Of a DNA stretch of 64,000 nt, positions 43,875 through 56,071 are shown piece by piece; within the stretch, counting starts at the first letter, position 1; each line of letters begins with the position of its first letter. A model generated the notes under the pieces. It did no database searches and was not told where the DNA came from. It worked only from the letters and a program-made list of their open reading frames with translations. Source of the DNA: Oenanthe sinensis (taxonomy: Eukaryota > Streptophyta > Magnoliopsida > Apiales > Apiaceae); the NCBI GenBank assembly GCA_028671895.1, contig CM053798.1, forward strand, positions 10,755,501 to 10,819,500. Reading direction: 5' to 3'. The position numbers and the translations under genes are program-made.

Positions 43875-46800
43875 ATGGCATCTTCATTCAAGAAAATCTC
43901 TCAAGCCGGATTCATCTATGAATTGAATAATTTTGTAGCTTGCACTGTGGTTGAAGAAGCTCCAAGGGAATTTCATCCTTTGATGCAATTCCTGGGAAGT
44001 GGCAAGATACAGAAAGCATCGAAGGAAGCACCAACAATAATCTGCAATTTGGTGGAAGAGTTTTGGACCTCTGCAGAAGTTGCTGATGACTTCTCGAGCA
44101 TCAAATTCTACTGCAAAGGACAAGAGTACATTCTTACTACTTTAATTTTAAATGAATGTTTAGATTTGCCTGTTAATAATACTGATAATGTGCCTAGTGA
44201 ATCAGATATTAGAAACATGCTTAGGGCTGTTAATTATGCAAATTCTGACATAAATTTAGAGCAAGTAGTTAGAAAACACCTTAGGAGAGAATGGTCTTAT
44301 TTCTTTGATGCAATAATAAAAGGCTTTAGTGGTAAAATTAGTAATTTTGATGCCATAACTTCAAGCATGCAACAGATAGCATATAGTGTTTTGTTTGATG
44401 AATATCATGATTTTTCTTCTATATTGTTGTTTGAAATTGCTGCTAAGTTAGGAAAGAAGCATGATAGGTCTAATCATATATACTATGCTAGATTTATCAT
44501 GATTATAATTAACCACTTGGTTAAAGAAATTGAGATTTGCTTGGAAACTGAAACCCTTGAGTGTTGGACTCAAAACAAAAGGGTCTTTAAGGACTTTGTC
44601 AGGATCAATCTTCACAGCAATGTGGAATTGATCTATCCACCTTTTGTTCAGGTATTTATTTCTTCCCTTACTTCTTCTGAAACTCAAGTTTCTTTGCCTT
44701 CTGTGGTAATGGAGGGTGCTAGCAGTAACCCCAACCCTCCTACCCAAGCCACACTACCCATTTCCTCAATCAAATCTAAGAAATCAACCTCAACAGATTC
44801 CCAAAAATCTGTTGTTGTAAAACCAAAGAAAAGAAAAACTCCAGGTGGTGATAGATTAGATGAAGAAGGTTCTGGTGAGGGAACTGGGGAAAATCAAAGA
44901 ACCTAGAAGGATAAGGAGAGAGAGGGTGTGCAACCCAAACCTACCCACTCCACAGTCTCCCAAAAGACTATGGATGTTAACAAGGATAATACCACATCTC
45001 TGTTGGCATCTTCCCAAAAAGATGTCAATATTGAAAAGAGCCCACAGCCAGGGGCACAGAACAAAGATGGGGACACTCAAGCCAAAACCCCCAAATCCTA
45101 TGAAAGGAGAAAGAAGAAGGTAACCTTTGCACAAGGGGATTCACACACTACAAAATCACAAGAAACTGTGGTGGAGCCTTCTCAAATTCAGTTTGATGCA
45201 TCTCCAATAAATGTGGAGTTGCAGTCCCATTCTCTATCTATTTTCATTCCTTTCTCTCCTCCACATCAAATTTCTTCAGAAAATGTTTTGATAGACAATC
45301 AAGCATTTTCAGATTCTCCTTCTTTGTTACTCAAGGAGAAGCCAACACTCCATTCTGAATTTTCTTCCCAGGAAGTTCAGGATTCCATTTCTCAAATCAT
45401 CTCAAATGTAACTTCTCAAATAATTACATCAAATGTTTCAACTCCATCAATTGATGTCTCAACATCAATTGATATTTAGCCATCGATTGATAAGCCATCG
45501 ATCGATACTCAAGATCAATCGATGGGTATGCATCAATCGATGGATATCCTAAAAACCTCATCAACTGATATTTTCTTAACATGAATTGATACCCAATCAA
45601 TTGATGTTGCACAAACACTTATAGGATTGAGTGAGTTGAGTGAGAGGCAGGATTGCAGCCTGGCAAAAGGAGAGGGAGTGAGTGAGGTCATTCCTATTTC
45701 TTCCAGAAATGAGAGTGAAACACTTGAGGGTCCCACCTTAGAAGGTGCACAGATAATGAGTGAGGGAGAAGTGAGGTTCCAGGATGAGATCCTGATGAAA
45801 AATAGAGAGATGAGTGAGAGTGACAGAAAAATTCTTGAATATGCTCAGGAGTTGGAAATTGAATTGATGTCTGAAGAGGAGGGAGTAAGGGAGTTAGGGG
45901 GAGTCCCTAATGCAAATGAAGCATGAGGAAGTGGTGTAGAGAAAGAAGCTGAATTATTGGAGGAAGTAGCTGTTGAAGATATGGAAGTTGATGCAGGTGA
46001 CTTGGATCCAAGCAACTTTGTCCATCCTGGTCAAAGGTACTAGGGACTAGCCACATCAAGCAACATGGATGCTGAACAACTCTTAGGCATTGATCATACT
46101 GAACAGAGAACTAGAAACTTGAAGGAATGTTTGGTCAATGTCATAGATGTCTGTCATATGACTCTTGGTGATCTAAAAAGTGATTCAGATGAGGAGCCAT
46201 GGATGAGTACCATTGAAGGTTCTCTTGAAGATACAGAAACAGAGATCCTATCGCAATACAGAAGGGCAATGATGGAGGTGAACATTGAAGACTTAACTCA
46301 CAGGAGAATTGCCACCTGCATGAAGGATCAGTTAAAATTGCAGAAAATGACAGTCACTGGCATAAGAAGGGAATTGGACAGCATCAAAGATTCAATCTCA
46401 ACAAACAAGGATGTATTGGAAAGAAGATTGGATGAGAAACTGCCAATGAACACTCTGGTGCAGATAAAGGATAAATTCTTTAAGGAGTCAAATAATTTTT
46501 CAGGCTTGGAAATAAGAGTAGAGTCCATAGAAACTAATATGGAAGCTATAATTAGAGGACAAACTCTACATGCTGAAATTCTTCAGAAGTTTATTGACAG
46601 AATGCCACCACCTCATCATTGTGATGATAACAAAAAGGGGGAGAATACAAAGAAGAATAATGATAAAGATGGTGATGGTGGTGTTGGAGGAGCTAGGAGT
46701 GATAATCCTAGACTTAATTTGGGTGGTCACAGCAGGACCTCAAAAAGTGGTGCAAGTGGTAGTGGAAGCTATAAGGGTCAATCTTCAAAATATTCCAAAG

Positions 46801-47934
46801 ATGACATGGAACACAAAAAGAGAGATGCTAAGAAATTTGAAGATGATTTGGAAGCTAGAAGAAATTCTAGAGATAAGGAAACTCAACTGATGATTGAGAG
46901 GGAAAGTCAATGACTTAAAACCCTAAAAAGGAACACTGAGTTAGTTGCAAAGGCTGCAGAGTCAGGAAATTTAGATGAATTTATTGCTCAAATCAGAGCA
47001 GTAAATGAAAGTGCAAAGGGGGCCACTCAGGAAAAGCAACTTAAATACAAAAGCTTTTCTTCAATTGGATGTTGAAGCACTTAAAGAAAAGAAGAAAGGG
47101 AAAGCAATAGTGATTGAAGAAGAGAAGAAGAAGAAAACTGAACCAGTAGGCCAAAAGCTACTTCAAGGAGCCATCTCTACAGGAATCTCAGATGCCTCAA
47201 GGAGAGAAAAGGAGAATGAAGAGATTGCTAGATAGATGGAAATACAATGGCATTTGGAAGAGCTACAGGCAGAGCAACCATTGAGAAAAAGGAGAAAAAT
47301 AGCAATGGCCCAGAAAAGGGCAGATTCATCTCAGAAAATGGTGGTTCAGGAGAATCCTCAAGTCACTCAAGGAGAAACCAAGGAGGAAGTGACATTTGAA
47401 GGATACCAATTAAAAGGAACTCCAGTTGTAAGTGAGAAATGATTAATTGGAGTTAGAACCCATCCTGCAATTTCAAATCAAGAGGAATCCATGAGGTTGG
47501 AGTATGAAAATGGTTCTAAACTCACTTACTCAATGAAGGTGATTATGAAGCAGGGCTACAATGTGTTGAAGACAATTCTACCTCTTCTAAACAAAAGGTA
47601 CAAACTCAATGTGACTGTTTCTCAAGAAATCCAACAACAAATCTCAAAACTGAGGAGAGCAAAAGCTAAAGCTGAACCTGATTCTCCTTTGAAGCTATGG
47701 AAATCTCAAGTCAAGAAGGTGGTGTTGGAACCAAAATATGCCATGATTTTTACAGATGTGGAAGGCAATACATAATTCTTTGATATCTGCAAGTATCTGG
47801 ACAAAATCACAGATGAAGAAATCCACTATCTTATGAGGCAACTTGGGGAAACTGACGAAGATGAAGCAATATTGAGGAGCACCTTTATGAGTCAATTAAA
47901 AGAAAATGCTGAAAATAAGAAGAAGAAGAAGTAA
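43875..47934 (+). pseudogene. Element D third ORF, about 1350 codons, broken
   Basis: Function unknown. ATG 43875 opens MASSFKKISQAGFIYELNNF. The first segment (43875-44906) is the conserved domain: EFWTSAEVA, CKGQEYILT, REWSYFFDAIIKGFSGK (about 44287), FDAITSSMQQIAYSVLFD, and YYARFIMIIINHLV (about 44481). Stops at 44904 and 45477 and a frameshift between 46913 and 47005 break it. The middle (44930-45610) is Ser/Pro-rich, with 45430-45610 written in the D word (SIDKPSID). A helical segment at 46065-46600 contains KDQLKLQKMTVTGIRRELD, followed by a Gly/Ser-rich run and Lys/Glu-rich helices. It ends NAENKKKKK and TAA at 47932. Motif order matches C and E; no enzyme motif, signal peptide or transmembrane segment was recognised. 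Confidence 0.82.
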
Positions 47935-48107
47935 TTGAAGATTGAAGATCATGAAGAATTGAAGACACTGAAACAGTCTGCAAAGAATAATCATCAACTG
48001 GTATTTCCTAAAAGTGCTATGAAAATTTCATGATTCTATTTGAATGATTAAATTTAAGGCTTTTGTTATCATCAAGTAGATTTATGCCTGTTCATATCAC
48101 ATACACA

Positions 48108-48120
48108 AATAGGGGGAGAT
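48108..48120 (+). promoter_or_regulatory. Polypurine tract of element D
   Basis: AATAGGGGGAGAT abuts the TG of the 3' LTR at 48121. Confidence 0.93.
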
Positions 48121-49236
48121 TGTTAGGAATCTACATGTAATTTTATGATAACATTAATCTTAGAATCATAGAAATTTTATTTGATGTAACTGATCAATTG
48201 ATATGAAAGTTATAAATATCAATTGATCAGGAAACCATTTATCAGTTGAAATGTTTATCTGAATCAACTGATAATTTGGATTGTAGCATAGGTGTACTTA
48301 GTCTATTTCAATCGATAAGGTGTAAATCAATTGATATTTTATTCATCAATTGATGTCAGAGTCGATTGATATAGATCATCAATTGATGTGTAAATTAAAC
48401 TGTCAAATTATAATTATGTGAAGACAGGAAATTACACAAGTGAAGGATGATCAATTGATATTGAAGCATCGATGGATGAGAGATCAATCGAAGAAACCAA
48501 GTCAAGAGTTGAAGACCATCAACTGATGTGAAGGCCCATCGATTGATATATTGATTGATATCTTTTATCAATCGATAAGGCAACTTACTTATCAATCGAT
48601 GGATATTAAGATCAATCGAAGAACATTATCAGTTGATGAATTAAGGAAGAGTCAATTGATATGCTTAACAGCAAATTATCAATTGACTGTGACAAAAAGG
48701 CAATCTGTCAGAAATCCAAAAAGGCAAAAGAACACCTATGGAAGACAGTCTATGATGACTGTGAAGACTTAATCAGAAGCTGTCTTTCAAACCTTTATTC
48801 TAAAATAAAAAAAAGGTAAAAGGAAGGTAGGTAGAAACAATCCTAGAATAGGAATTGTAAAAGCACACTTGTGGTATATAAATAAGTATAGCAACATTAT
48901 TGGAAAACAGACAAGTTAGACAATATTTCTTAATCAACTGTTCCAGTTTGATAGCTTATCTATAAGAACAGTTGATTTATTTTCTAATCTTGTAAAAGTG
49001 CATCTAGGTTTCTTTTAACCTAGGATCATTGAGAAAAAATATATATTGATGGAAAAATCAATCCATCAGTAATTTTAAATCTGTTTTGTTTAGTTTATTT
49101 TTCAGTCGAAATTTGTTTGAACATATTCTTTCTAATTCTTAAACATTAAGAACAAATATTAGAACAAGCAAAAAGTTTTAATATTTGTATTCAACCCCCC
49201 CTTCTACAAATATTGACATTGTTCTAGGGAATAACA
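48121..49236 (+). repeat. 3' LTR of element D (1116 bp)
   Basis: Same layout as the 5' LTR; ends TAGGGAATAACA, followed by CAAGA. Differences from the 5' copy are mainly substitutions, with a cluster around 48880-48900. Confidence 0.95.
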
Positions 49237-49241
49237 CAAGA
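49237..49241. repeat. Target site duplication of element D, right (CAAGA)
   Basis: Identical to 36307-36311. Confidence 0.93.
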
Positions 49242-50143
49242 ATATATATTGCATATATATTTTATAAACTAATCAAAAAGGTGGAGGAAAGATATTGGTG
49301 AGATTACGAAGCTGTATGAATAGTAATCGTGATAACTCAACACCAGAACAAGACAAGCAAATAATAATACGCCTACACAGAAAGCTGGAAGAAATGAAGA
49401 TAAGGCAAGTACGGTGAATCAAGACATTAGAAGAAGTTTTAAAGTCTACTACAGGTCACTGAGAGAAGTTCATTAATATGTTCATATCTCAGTGAAGAAT
49501 AATATGTACAGACTTTCAGGGTTTCAGAAGTGTTGAAGATTCGATATAAAAGTGCCACTAGAAGATTTCAGTTTATTAGCATTGATTGAAGATAGATAGT
49601 GTTCGAAGCATATGAATAAAAAAGAATTGAAGATAGAGTAAAGAAAAAGGTTAAAAAAGACAACTGCAGTCTTGAAGTTATACTCAATGAAAGAAATTTT
49701 TTTATATGTTCAAGCGTCAATGAAGAACAGAGAATGAAGTATTCAAGATTGTAGTAGTAATGAAGACGTTGTCTAAATACCAGAAAAGATTCCAGTGAAA
49801 GTACTATGTTTATTGACAGTCAGTGTTCGAAGCAATAAAGAACTGCAACACTCCTCTCATTTGATTTAAATGAGATATGAAGATCAGGATCAGTGTTAGT
49901 CATTTGTGAACCAGACCAGTTCAATAAACTTCAACACGAAAGATAATGGTAATTACATCTATGAAGTAGAGCATTGACTAAGTAAGTGGAGTGAAGGAAG
50001 TGAAATAAAAGTGTCGAGGATTGAAGCACTTGTAAAGGTTCAAGGGTTCAAAGAAAGACAGCTGAACTACTCAATAGTCAAACAGCCGAACAGCTCAACA
50101 GCCAAACCGCAAGTGACCAAGCGCAAGAGGTACACAAGGTTGG
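49242..50143 (+). other. GA-rich non-coding DNA between D and LTR F
   Basis: No gene. It contains phrases such as AGTTCATTAATATGTTCA and GTTCAAGCGTCAATGAAGAA that resemble 52295-52910 on the other side of LTR F (AGTTCATTAAAATGTTCAAGC). The two stretches look like diverged copies of one sequence, so F's LTR may be longer than drawn and 52295-52955 may be the start of its partner LTR. Confidence 0.45.
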
Positions 50144-51074
50144 TGATCAAATGGTAATTTGACCAAGCCAAATTAAAAAATCGAAACATAGCCTTTAAAT
50201 GTCTAAAAAGAATCTAAGTCTTTTATACATGGGATAAAATTGACACATGCTCAAACAAGAGATAAGAAATCGACACATAAGTTCTTGGCATGATGAGAAT
50301 TTCTCTAAGGCATGTTATATGGAAAGGAATTCGACACATATATGTGTTAAGGGATTGAAATAATTCTAAGGCATGCTAGAGTGTGACAAAGTCGACACAT
50401 GTACTTCCCTCAAGGCTGGATAATTTTCTAAGTATTTTATACAAGGAAACATACTTTAACACATAGAATACTCACAATTATAGTTCAATTATTGTAAAGT
50501 CTACACTATATAAACAAATGAATCTAATTCATTTGGTATGTGTGTGAATACAGACAACCATACAGAGAGATATAGAGAGAGAAATAGAAGCCGAAGAAGA
50601 AGAGATACAAAGCCATACACATACCTTCTTCACTGGAGTTTTATAATCTAGTCGGTTCGTTATGTTGTAAATATATAGGGCTATTATAAAACATACTTTG
50701 TTAGATTGATTTCCTTCTATACATACACAGATCTATACATTATAATAGGAATCAGTCAGATCTCTTTGTTGTAGCGAAGAAATAATTTATTCTTCGAAAA
50801 CCGGTTTATTAAAACCGTGTGTAGAACCCCTCTGGGTTTATATACAAAAGATATATTCCCCAAAACTTGTCTCGTTAAATTACTTGCTAATATTCTAGAT
50901 CCTTAATGTTTATTCATAAAAATAGAAAATTAGTAAGTCAGCCTCCTAAACATTACACGGACTCGAACCTTTAACAAAAGCAATAATTTTATTATCCGTA
51001 AATTCCGAAAAGAATTTTAAATTGTTGTTAGTATCGTATTCAACCCCCTTCTACGATATTTCTGGGATCTAACA
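50144..51074 (+). repeat. LTR of element F (about 931 bp)
   Basis: The right end CCCCCTTCTACG...GGGATCTAACA is followed by a primer site, so this is a 5' LTR. TATATAAA is at 50507-50514. The word TCGACACAT or close variants recurs in 50230-50410. The left end is placed at TGATCAAATGG, where homology with the minus-strand LTR G begins; it is not confirmed by a target duplication. Confidence 0.65.
50507..50514 (+). promoter_or_regulatory. TATA box in LTR F
   Basis: TATATAAA in CTACACTATATAAACAAATG; the minus-strand LTR G has the same block near 22900. Confidence 0.6.
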
Positions 51075-51076
51075 AT

Positions 51077-51088
51077 TGGTATCAGAGC
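51077..51088 (+). promoter_or_regulatory. Primer binding site of element F (tRNA-Met)
   Basis: TGGTATCAGAGC two bases after the LTR end. Confidence 0.88.
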
Positions 51089-52955
51089 TTGCTGATTGAT
51101 ATACAAATCAAGATCCATTAGCTCGGTGAAACTCACCGTGCCGAAGCTGTTTGGACTCCGAATGGTTAGAGGCCTTGTTAAATAAGTTTAATTATAAACT
51201 TGTAATAATTTTATTTAAAAACTATTATGAAATTTGTTTTATACAGTTTTATTAGTTTATGTTATAAATTTTAATTAGTTTATTTTATAAACTTAATATT
51301 AAATTTATTTTATAAACTTTTATTAAATTTGTTTTATAAACTCTTATTAGTTTATATTATAAATTTTAACCAGTTTATTTTATAAATTTAAATAAAATTT
51401 AAGAGTTAAATTATTAAACAAATCGTGGCCAATTTTGTTTTAATTAATAAAGCAGTTGTTGGTTTTTGGTCCATTCATTAACCAGTGAAAATAACCCGGA
51501 GAAATGGTTAGTTAGTGAATTCAGCTGAGTGCATTAGTCACGCGCCAAACTAGAATACAGTGTTAATGTTATTAACATATTCATTTTTGTGAATGTTAGT
51601 AACATCGTAAAGCATATACATGTAGAGGAAAGTCGACACATCAGCTATACAAGCACAAAGAATTCGACACATGTGCTTGGATTATTTCAAATTGGTTCAT
51701 GCATACAAGATGTAATCGACACATTCGGATTCGACACATATAAAAGTGTTATTTGATACCTCCAATTTTAGAGACTTACAATTTATATTTTCGATTAATT
51801 TTTTTTCAAAATATTTAATATTCTTAAATTTAATTTTTTCTTAAGTATTAATTTGCGTTTTATTTCATTTTTAAGAAAACTCAAAATTCTTGAAAATTAA
51901 ATTCTTCGTAAATATTTATTTTTGATTAATTTATTTTCTAAGAAAATTAAAAATTGTTGAAACTTAATTTTTTCTTAAATATTAAATTAAGGGTGTTCAA
52001 GGAGGTAGTAGTTGAAAATTTTTCCGGGCATTGAAGACAATTAAAATTGACTGAAAAAAACTCAATGAGGTTAATTCTGGAACAGGCTGGAGAAGAAGTG
52101 GTTTTAATTTCCTCAAAGGTTTACTCCATAGGATCTCACTAATATTTCGGAAGCTAGAAAAGAAGAATTTAATTTGGATACAGTTTTTGGTTGATTTAAG
52201 TTGATTTTTTAGATGAAAAATCTTAGGGTTTAAGTAGTTAAGGAGAACAGACTAGACTACCTGGAATCTCAGTACAACCCTTAAATATTATTCTACAAGG
52301 AGATTACAGGAAGTTCGTGCTAAAACTATAGAACATCTGGAACACAAGATTATAGCCATCGTAAAAGGCATATGACTAAGACTATTTGTAATAATTAGAT
52401 GACAACTCAACTCAGTGAAGAAAAATAAGTAAATAATATGATAACAGGAATCAAGACAAAGAAAGTCAACTAGACACGAAGAATCATATTATTAGAAGTA
52501 TTTTTATGAGATTTCTACTCAACACTGGAAGAAGTTCATTAAAATGTTCAAGCGACAGTGAAAAATAAAAGTAGTAGTATTTTAGAATAATTCAGAAGAT
52601 AGAGAAGATTTCTAGTGGCTATTACACGAAGATTCCAAAAGAAGAAAAAAAACACAAAGAGGAAAGACACTAAAGCTAAAGAAGGACAGAAGACCACAAC
52701 TTAAAGTTAAAAGATGGAGAATATTTATTATAGTATGACACAAATGAACCAGACAATACATTTGTGTGTCAACTAAATTAATAAATAATCATCATCTAGC
52801 TTAAGTGGTTTTATGAAAGAAGACATAGCGAAGACGAAAAGATTTTAGAGATGACAACACGGTTATACAAATCAAGATAGTATTTTAATTCTACTATCAA
52901 AAGTTAATTGATTATTTAATTTATCTAATTAAATTAATTCAAGTTGAATTTAATT
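51089..52955 (+). other. Leader of relic F, no gag found, cut by element E
   Basis: No coding frame. 51190-51420 is a run of imperfect AT-rich repeats (GTTTATTTTATAAACTT type). Four TCGACACAT words lie at about 51630-51740. GA-rich sequence follows from 52295 that resembles 49290-50000. Element E begins at 52956. The absence of gag and pol means F is either deleted or a non-autonomous short derivative. Confidence 0.6.
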
Positions 52956-53719
52956 TGTTAGGGATATATTCATTTGATGATGTACAAAATACTAGAACAG
53001 GGTCTAGATTAGTTTATCTGTAATAAGTCTTTCTAGTCTCTGAAATGAATAATCAGAGTCTAGATGGTCAACATTCATGTTACTTGTACTTAGAAGAATT
53101 TCTGTAGAAAGTGAAACCAGAGTCTGCATGAAGATCAGAGTCTGGAAGGTGATCAGAGTCTATAGACTATCAGAGTCTGTGATCTATCAGAGTCTACATG
53201 TGATCAGAGTCTGAAGATCATCGGAGTCTGAAGATTTCAGAGTCTATACAGTTGAGGATAAATTTGGAAGAAGATCACAGGAATGGAAAGTCTTCGAAGA
53301 TCAAGATAAATATATTGCAGATATGCTATGGAAAAGAAAGAGAATTCTAGAAGGAAACTGTCAACTAATAATTAGGAATTCTATTCCTATTGTAATTTAT
53401 CTTTCTGTTATTAGTTGATAGGCAGCTCTCTATATAAACTCTATGTAACCTAATTGTAAAAGTGTGGAAGTCGAAACATAATCATCTGAGTGAAATTTTG
53501 TGAGAGCATAGAAATAGAGAGAGTTGCTGTGATAAACACAGAGAAGCTGCTAGGGTTTGTGTACACCCTAGGAGAGTTTTGTATTCACAAATCAATAATA
53601 CAAAACAGTACTTATTCATATTTTTGTGTTTGAGTTTGTTCTTAATTTGATTTTAAATCGGGCAGAAAAGACATATAAGTATTCAACCCCCCCCTTCTAC
53701 TTGTACGACTGGGAAAACA
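52956..53719 (+). repeat. 5' LTR of element E (764 bp)
   Basis: It runs from TGTTAGGGATAT to CTGGGAAAACA, followed by the primer site. Eight exact CAGAGTCT words and one CGGAGTCT fall in 53053-53250. TATATAAA is at 53431-53438. The C-run CAACCCCCCCCTTCTAC ends near 53701. Confidence 0.93.
53431..53438 (+). promoter_or_regulatory. TATA box in LTR of element E
   Basis: TATATAAA in CTCTCTATATAAACTC. Confidence 0.6.
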
Positions 53720-53721
53720 AT

Positions 53722-53733
53722 TGGTATCAGAGC
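53722..53733 (+). promoter_or_regulatory. Primer binding site of element E (tRNA-Met)
   Basis: TGGTATCAGAGC two bases after the LTR end; here the leader is very short, with the gag ATG only about 25 bases further on. Confidence 0.92.
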
Positions 53734-53756
53734 CTAACATTTAAAATCGATCAAAG

Positions 53757-56051
53757 ATGTCTGGAAACAAAGATGGCAATTCTAAGATTCCTATGCTTAA
53801 GAGAAACGAGTTCACCCACTGGAAGGTTAAGATGTTGCACCATCTGGAAGCAACAGACCCTGACTATCTTGACAGGATTAATGAAGGACCCTTTGTGCCT
53901 TTAAAAATTGTGCCTCAAATCAATGAGGAAGGCAAAATAACTGAAGAACACCTCATTGAGAAACCAAATGCTGAATGGACAAAAGAGGACAAAGAAAATG
54001 TCCTTAAGGAGGCAAAAGTAAAGAATATTCTCTTTAATAGTTTAGATTCTGTTCTAACTAACTGTGTCATATCATGCAAGACTGCTAAGGAGATGTGGAC
54101 AAAACTTGAGGTGCACTGTCAAGGGACTAAAGATGTCAAGAAGAATGCTAGGTCTTTGCTCATTCAAGAGTATGAGTACTTTGAAGCAAAATCTGGAGAA
54201 TCTATCACTGAGATGTATGATAGGTTTACAAAACTCTTGAATGAGATGGCTATGCTTGGTAAGGTTTATGATTCTGAAGATACGAATACCAAGTTTCTGA
54301 GAGCACTTCCTGAAGAGTGGGACAATAAGACTACAGCCATAAGAGAAGCTAGAGATTTGGATGAACTAACTCTAGAAGAATTGTATGGCAGACTCAAGAC
54401 ATATGATTTGGAGATGCAACAGAGAAAGAATAAGAAGTCTGTAAAGACAAAATCTGTGGCACTCTTGATGGAGTCTGAGAAAGAACAATAGAAACCATCC
54501 ACAGAAGCAAGAATCAAGGATTCAAGAAAGAAGGGTAAAGCTGCTGTGGAGTCAGAGTCTACTGACACAGACTCTGATTATGATGAAGAGGTTGATCTTA
54601 GTCAAATGATGGCTATGTTTGCTAAAAATTTCAAAAGAATGAAATTTAACAAAAGAACTGGCAAATTTAGCAAAAGGCCATCATTCAAGAAGGAAGATGA
54701 AAAGGTTGAGAAGAGCAAGAGTACAATTATCAAACTTGACAAAGCAAAGGTCAAATGTTTCAACTGTGGAATATTGGGGCACTTTGCCAGTGAATGCAGA
54801 AAGTCAAAAAGTCAAGGAAAAGCACTTCTATCAACAGGAAAGGACTGGGCAGACTCAAGCTCAGAGGATGAAATTGATTATGAAAATCTAGCACTAATGG
54901 CATCCTCCTCAAGAAAATCACAGTCTCCCAAAGAACCCTCATCTCCTAAAACTCCGGTATCAATCTTTACTCCTGAATCCTTAATTAATTTAGACTCTGA
55001 TGGCATAGAGATTGTGAAAAGTGAGGTTAATAAAATAATGACAACATGTAGGTCTCTCACTAGTGAAAGTGAAAGGTTGAGAGAAGAAAATTTAACCTTT
55101 ACTAAAAGAAATTGTCATGTAGAATCTGAGTTATTATTAATGGAATAATACAAAAAGGATTCTGAGAAATATAGTCATAACTACACTGAAATTTTGAAAG
55201 CATATGACTATGTCAGGAAAGAACTAGAAGAAGAAAGGTTTAAGTTTAAAGTTTGGACAGACTCTGGAAGAAAAGTTCAAGAAATTCTCAATAATCAAAA
55301 CGTGTGTCAAACTGCTGGTCTAGGCTATGACAAGAGTCAAGACAAACGATCTATTGTTGAGAATGATAACAATGAAGAAGCTAGCAAAATCAATAAGAAT
55401 AAAGACAAAAGTACATTTGTTCCTGTTAAGTTTGTGATCCCTAAAGAAAAAACTGAACCCACAAACTCATCTGTCAATAGTCCCCCTGTTGTTGATAAAA
55501 AGACAGATGAAACAGGGGCAAATAACTCTAAGAAAATTATAAACATAGGGTACTTGTCTAAGTCTAAGTTGAAAGAAAGGCTAGAGAACTTATCAGAGTC
55601 CATCAAAACTAGGAGAAATAGGAATGGTAAGGAAGGCATCAATAAGGCTAATAATTATCAAAAAGATCCTAATGCTCCTAGAAAGAAGTGTTATAGATGT
55701 GGCAACCAAAACCATTTAGCCATAGATTGTAAAACAAAAATTGAGAAGAAATCAGAGTCTAGTCCTTCTCAGACTCTGAAAAGTCACTACATACCACAGA
55801 AGCCATGTTATCACTGTGGTAGCATATTTCATTCTATATATATGTGTAGGGACTATCATGATTTGTATTACAATTTTTATGAGCTAAAATCTTCTATTGA
55901 TAAAAGTTGGTATGACACTGTTAAGACTACACCACAGTCTAGAGCAACAAAAGAGACAGGTAAGCCAAATGTGAAAATTATTAAGCCTGTTTCTTCTAAA
56001 ATTAGTAGAAAAGGATCCAAAACTATTTGGGTCCTCAAAACATCTAACTAG
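53757..56051 (+). pseudogene. gag: Element E gag with three zinc knuckles, two stops
   Basis: The start ATG at 53757 opens MSGNKDGNSKIPMLKRNEF. The UBN2-type domain covers about residues 1-220 (MWTKLEVHCQGTKD, SITEMYDRFTKLLNEM). TAG 54489 and TAA 55146 interrupt one continuous frame. Zinc knuckle 1, CFNCGILGHFASEC, is at about 54756. A Glu-rich coiled coil follows (55010-55260). Knuckle 2, CYRCGNQNHLAIDC, is at about 55690 and knuckle 3, CYHCGSIFHSIYMC, at about 55807. The E word encodes ESESTDTDSD at about 54550 and ESSPSQTL near 55755. The frame closes with TIWVLKTSN and TAG. Two or three knuckles separated by about 300 residues is unusual for a copia gag and is shared by B, C and D. Confidence 0.9.
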
Positions 56052-56065
56052 TTGCTTTATGTATG

Positions 56066-56071
56066 CAGGGA
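56066..56071 (+). promoter_or_regulatory. Possible 3' splice-like junction at gag/pol boundary of E
   Basis: CAG|GGA lies 17 bases after the gag stop, preceded by TTGCTTTATGTATG. The pol frame opens exactly after CAG. Confidence 0.35.

Larger units (their letters stand above)
36312..49236 (+). mobile_element. Element D: complete 12.9 kb SIRE-type copia retrotransposon
   Basis: It has LTRs of 1115 and 1116 bp, a primer site, gag, pol, a long third ORF and a polypurine tract, bounded by CAAGA. The LTRs differ at roughly 40-50 positions counted by eye, about 4 percent, many of them transitions. Coding regions have several stops and at least three frameshifts. Its word ATCAATTGAT/ATCAATCGAT occurs in the LTRs, in gag, in the integrase-RT linker, in the spacer and in the third ORF. 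Confidence 0.95.

Noticed and set aside
43591..43926. 111-codon ORF overlapping the start of the D third ORF
   Set aside because: It reads through the CT-rich leader in another frame; the frame from 43875 has homologs in C and E.
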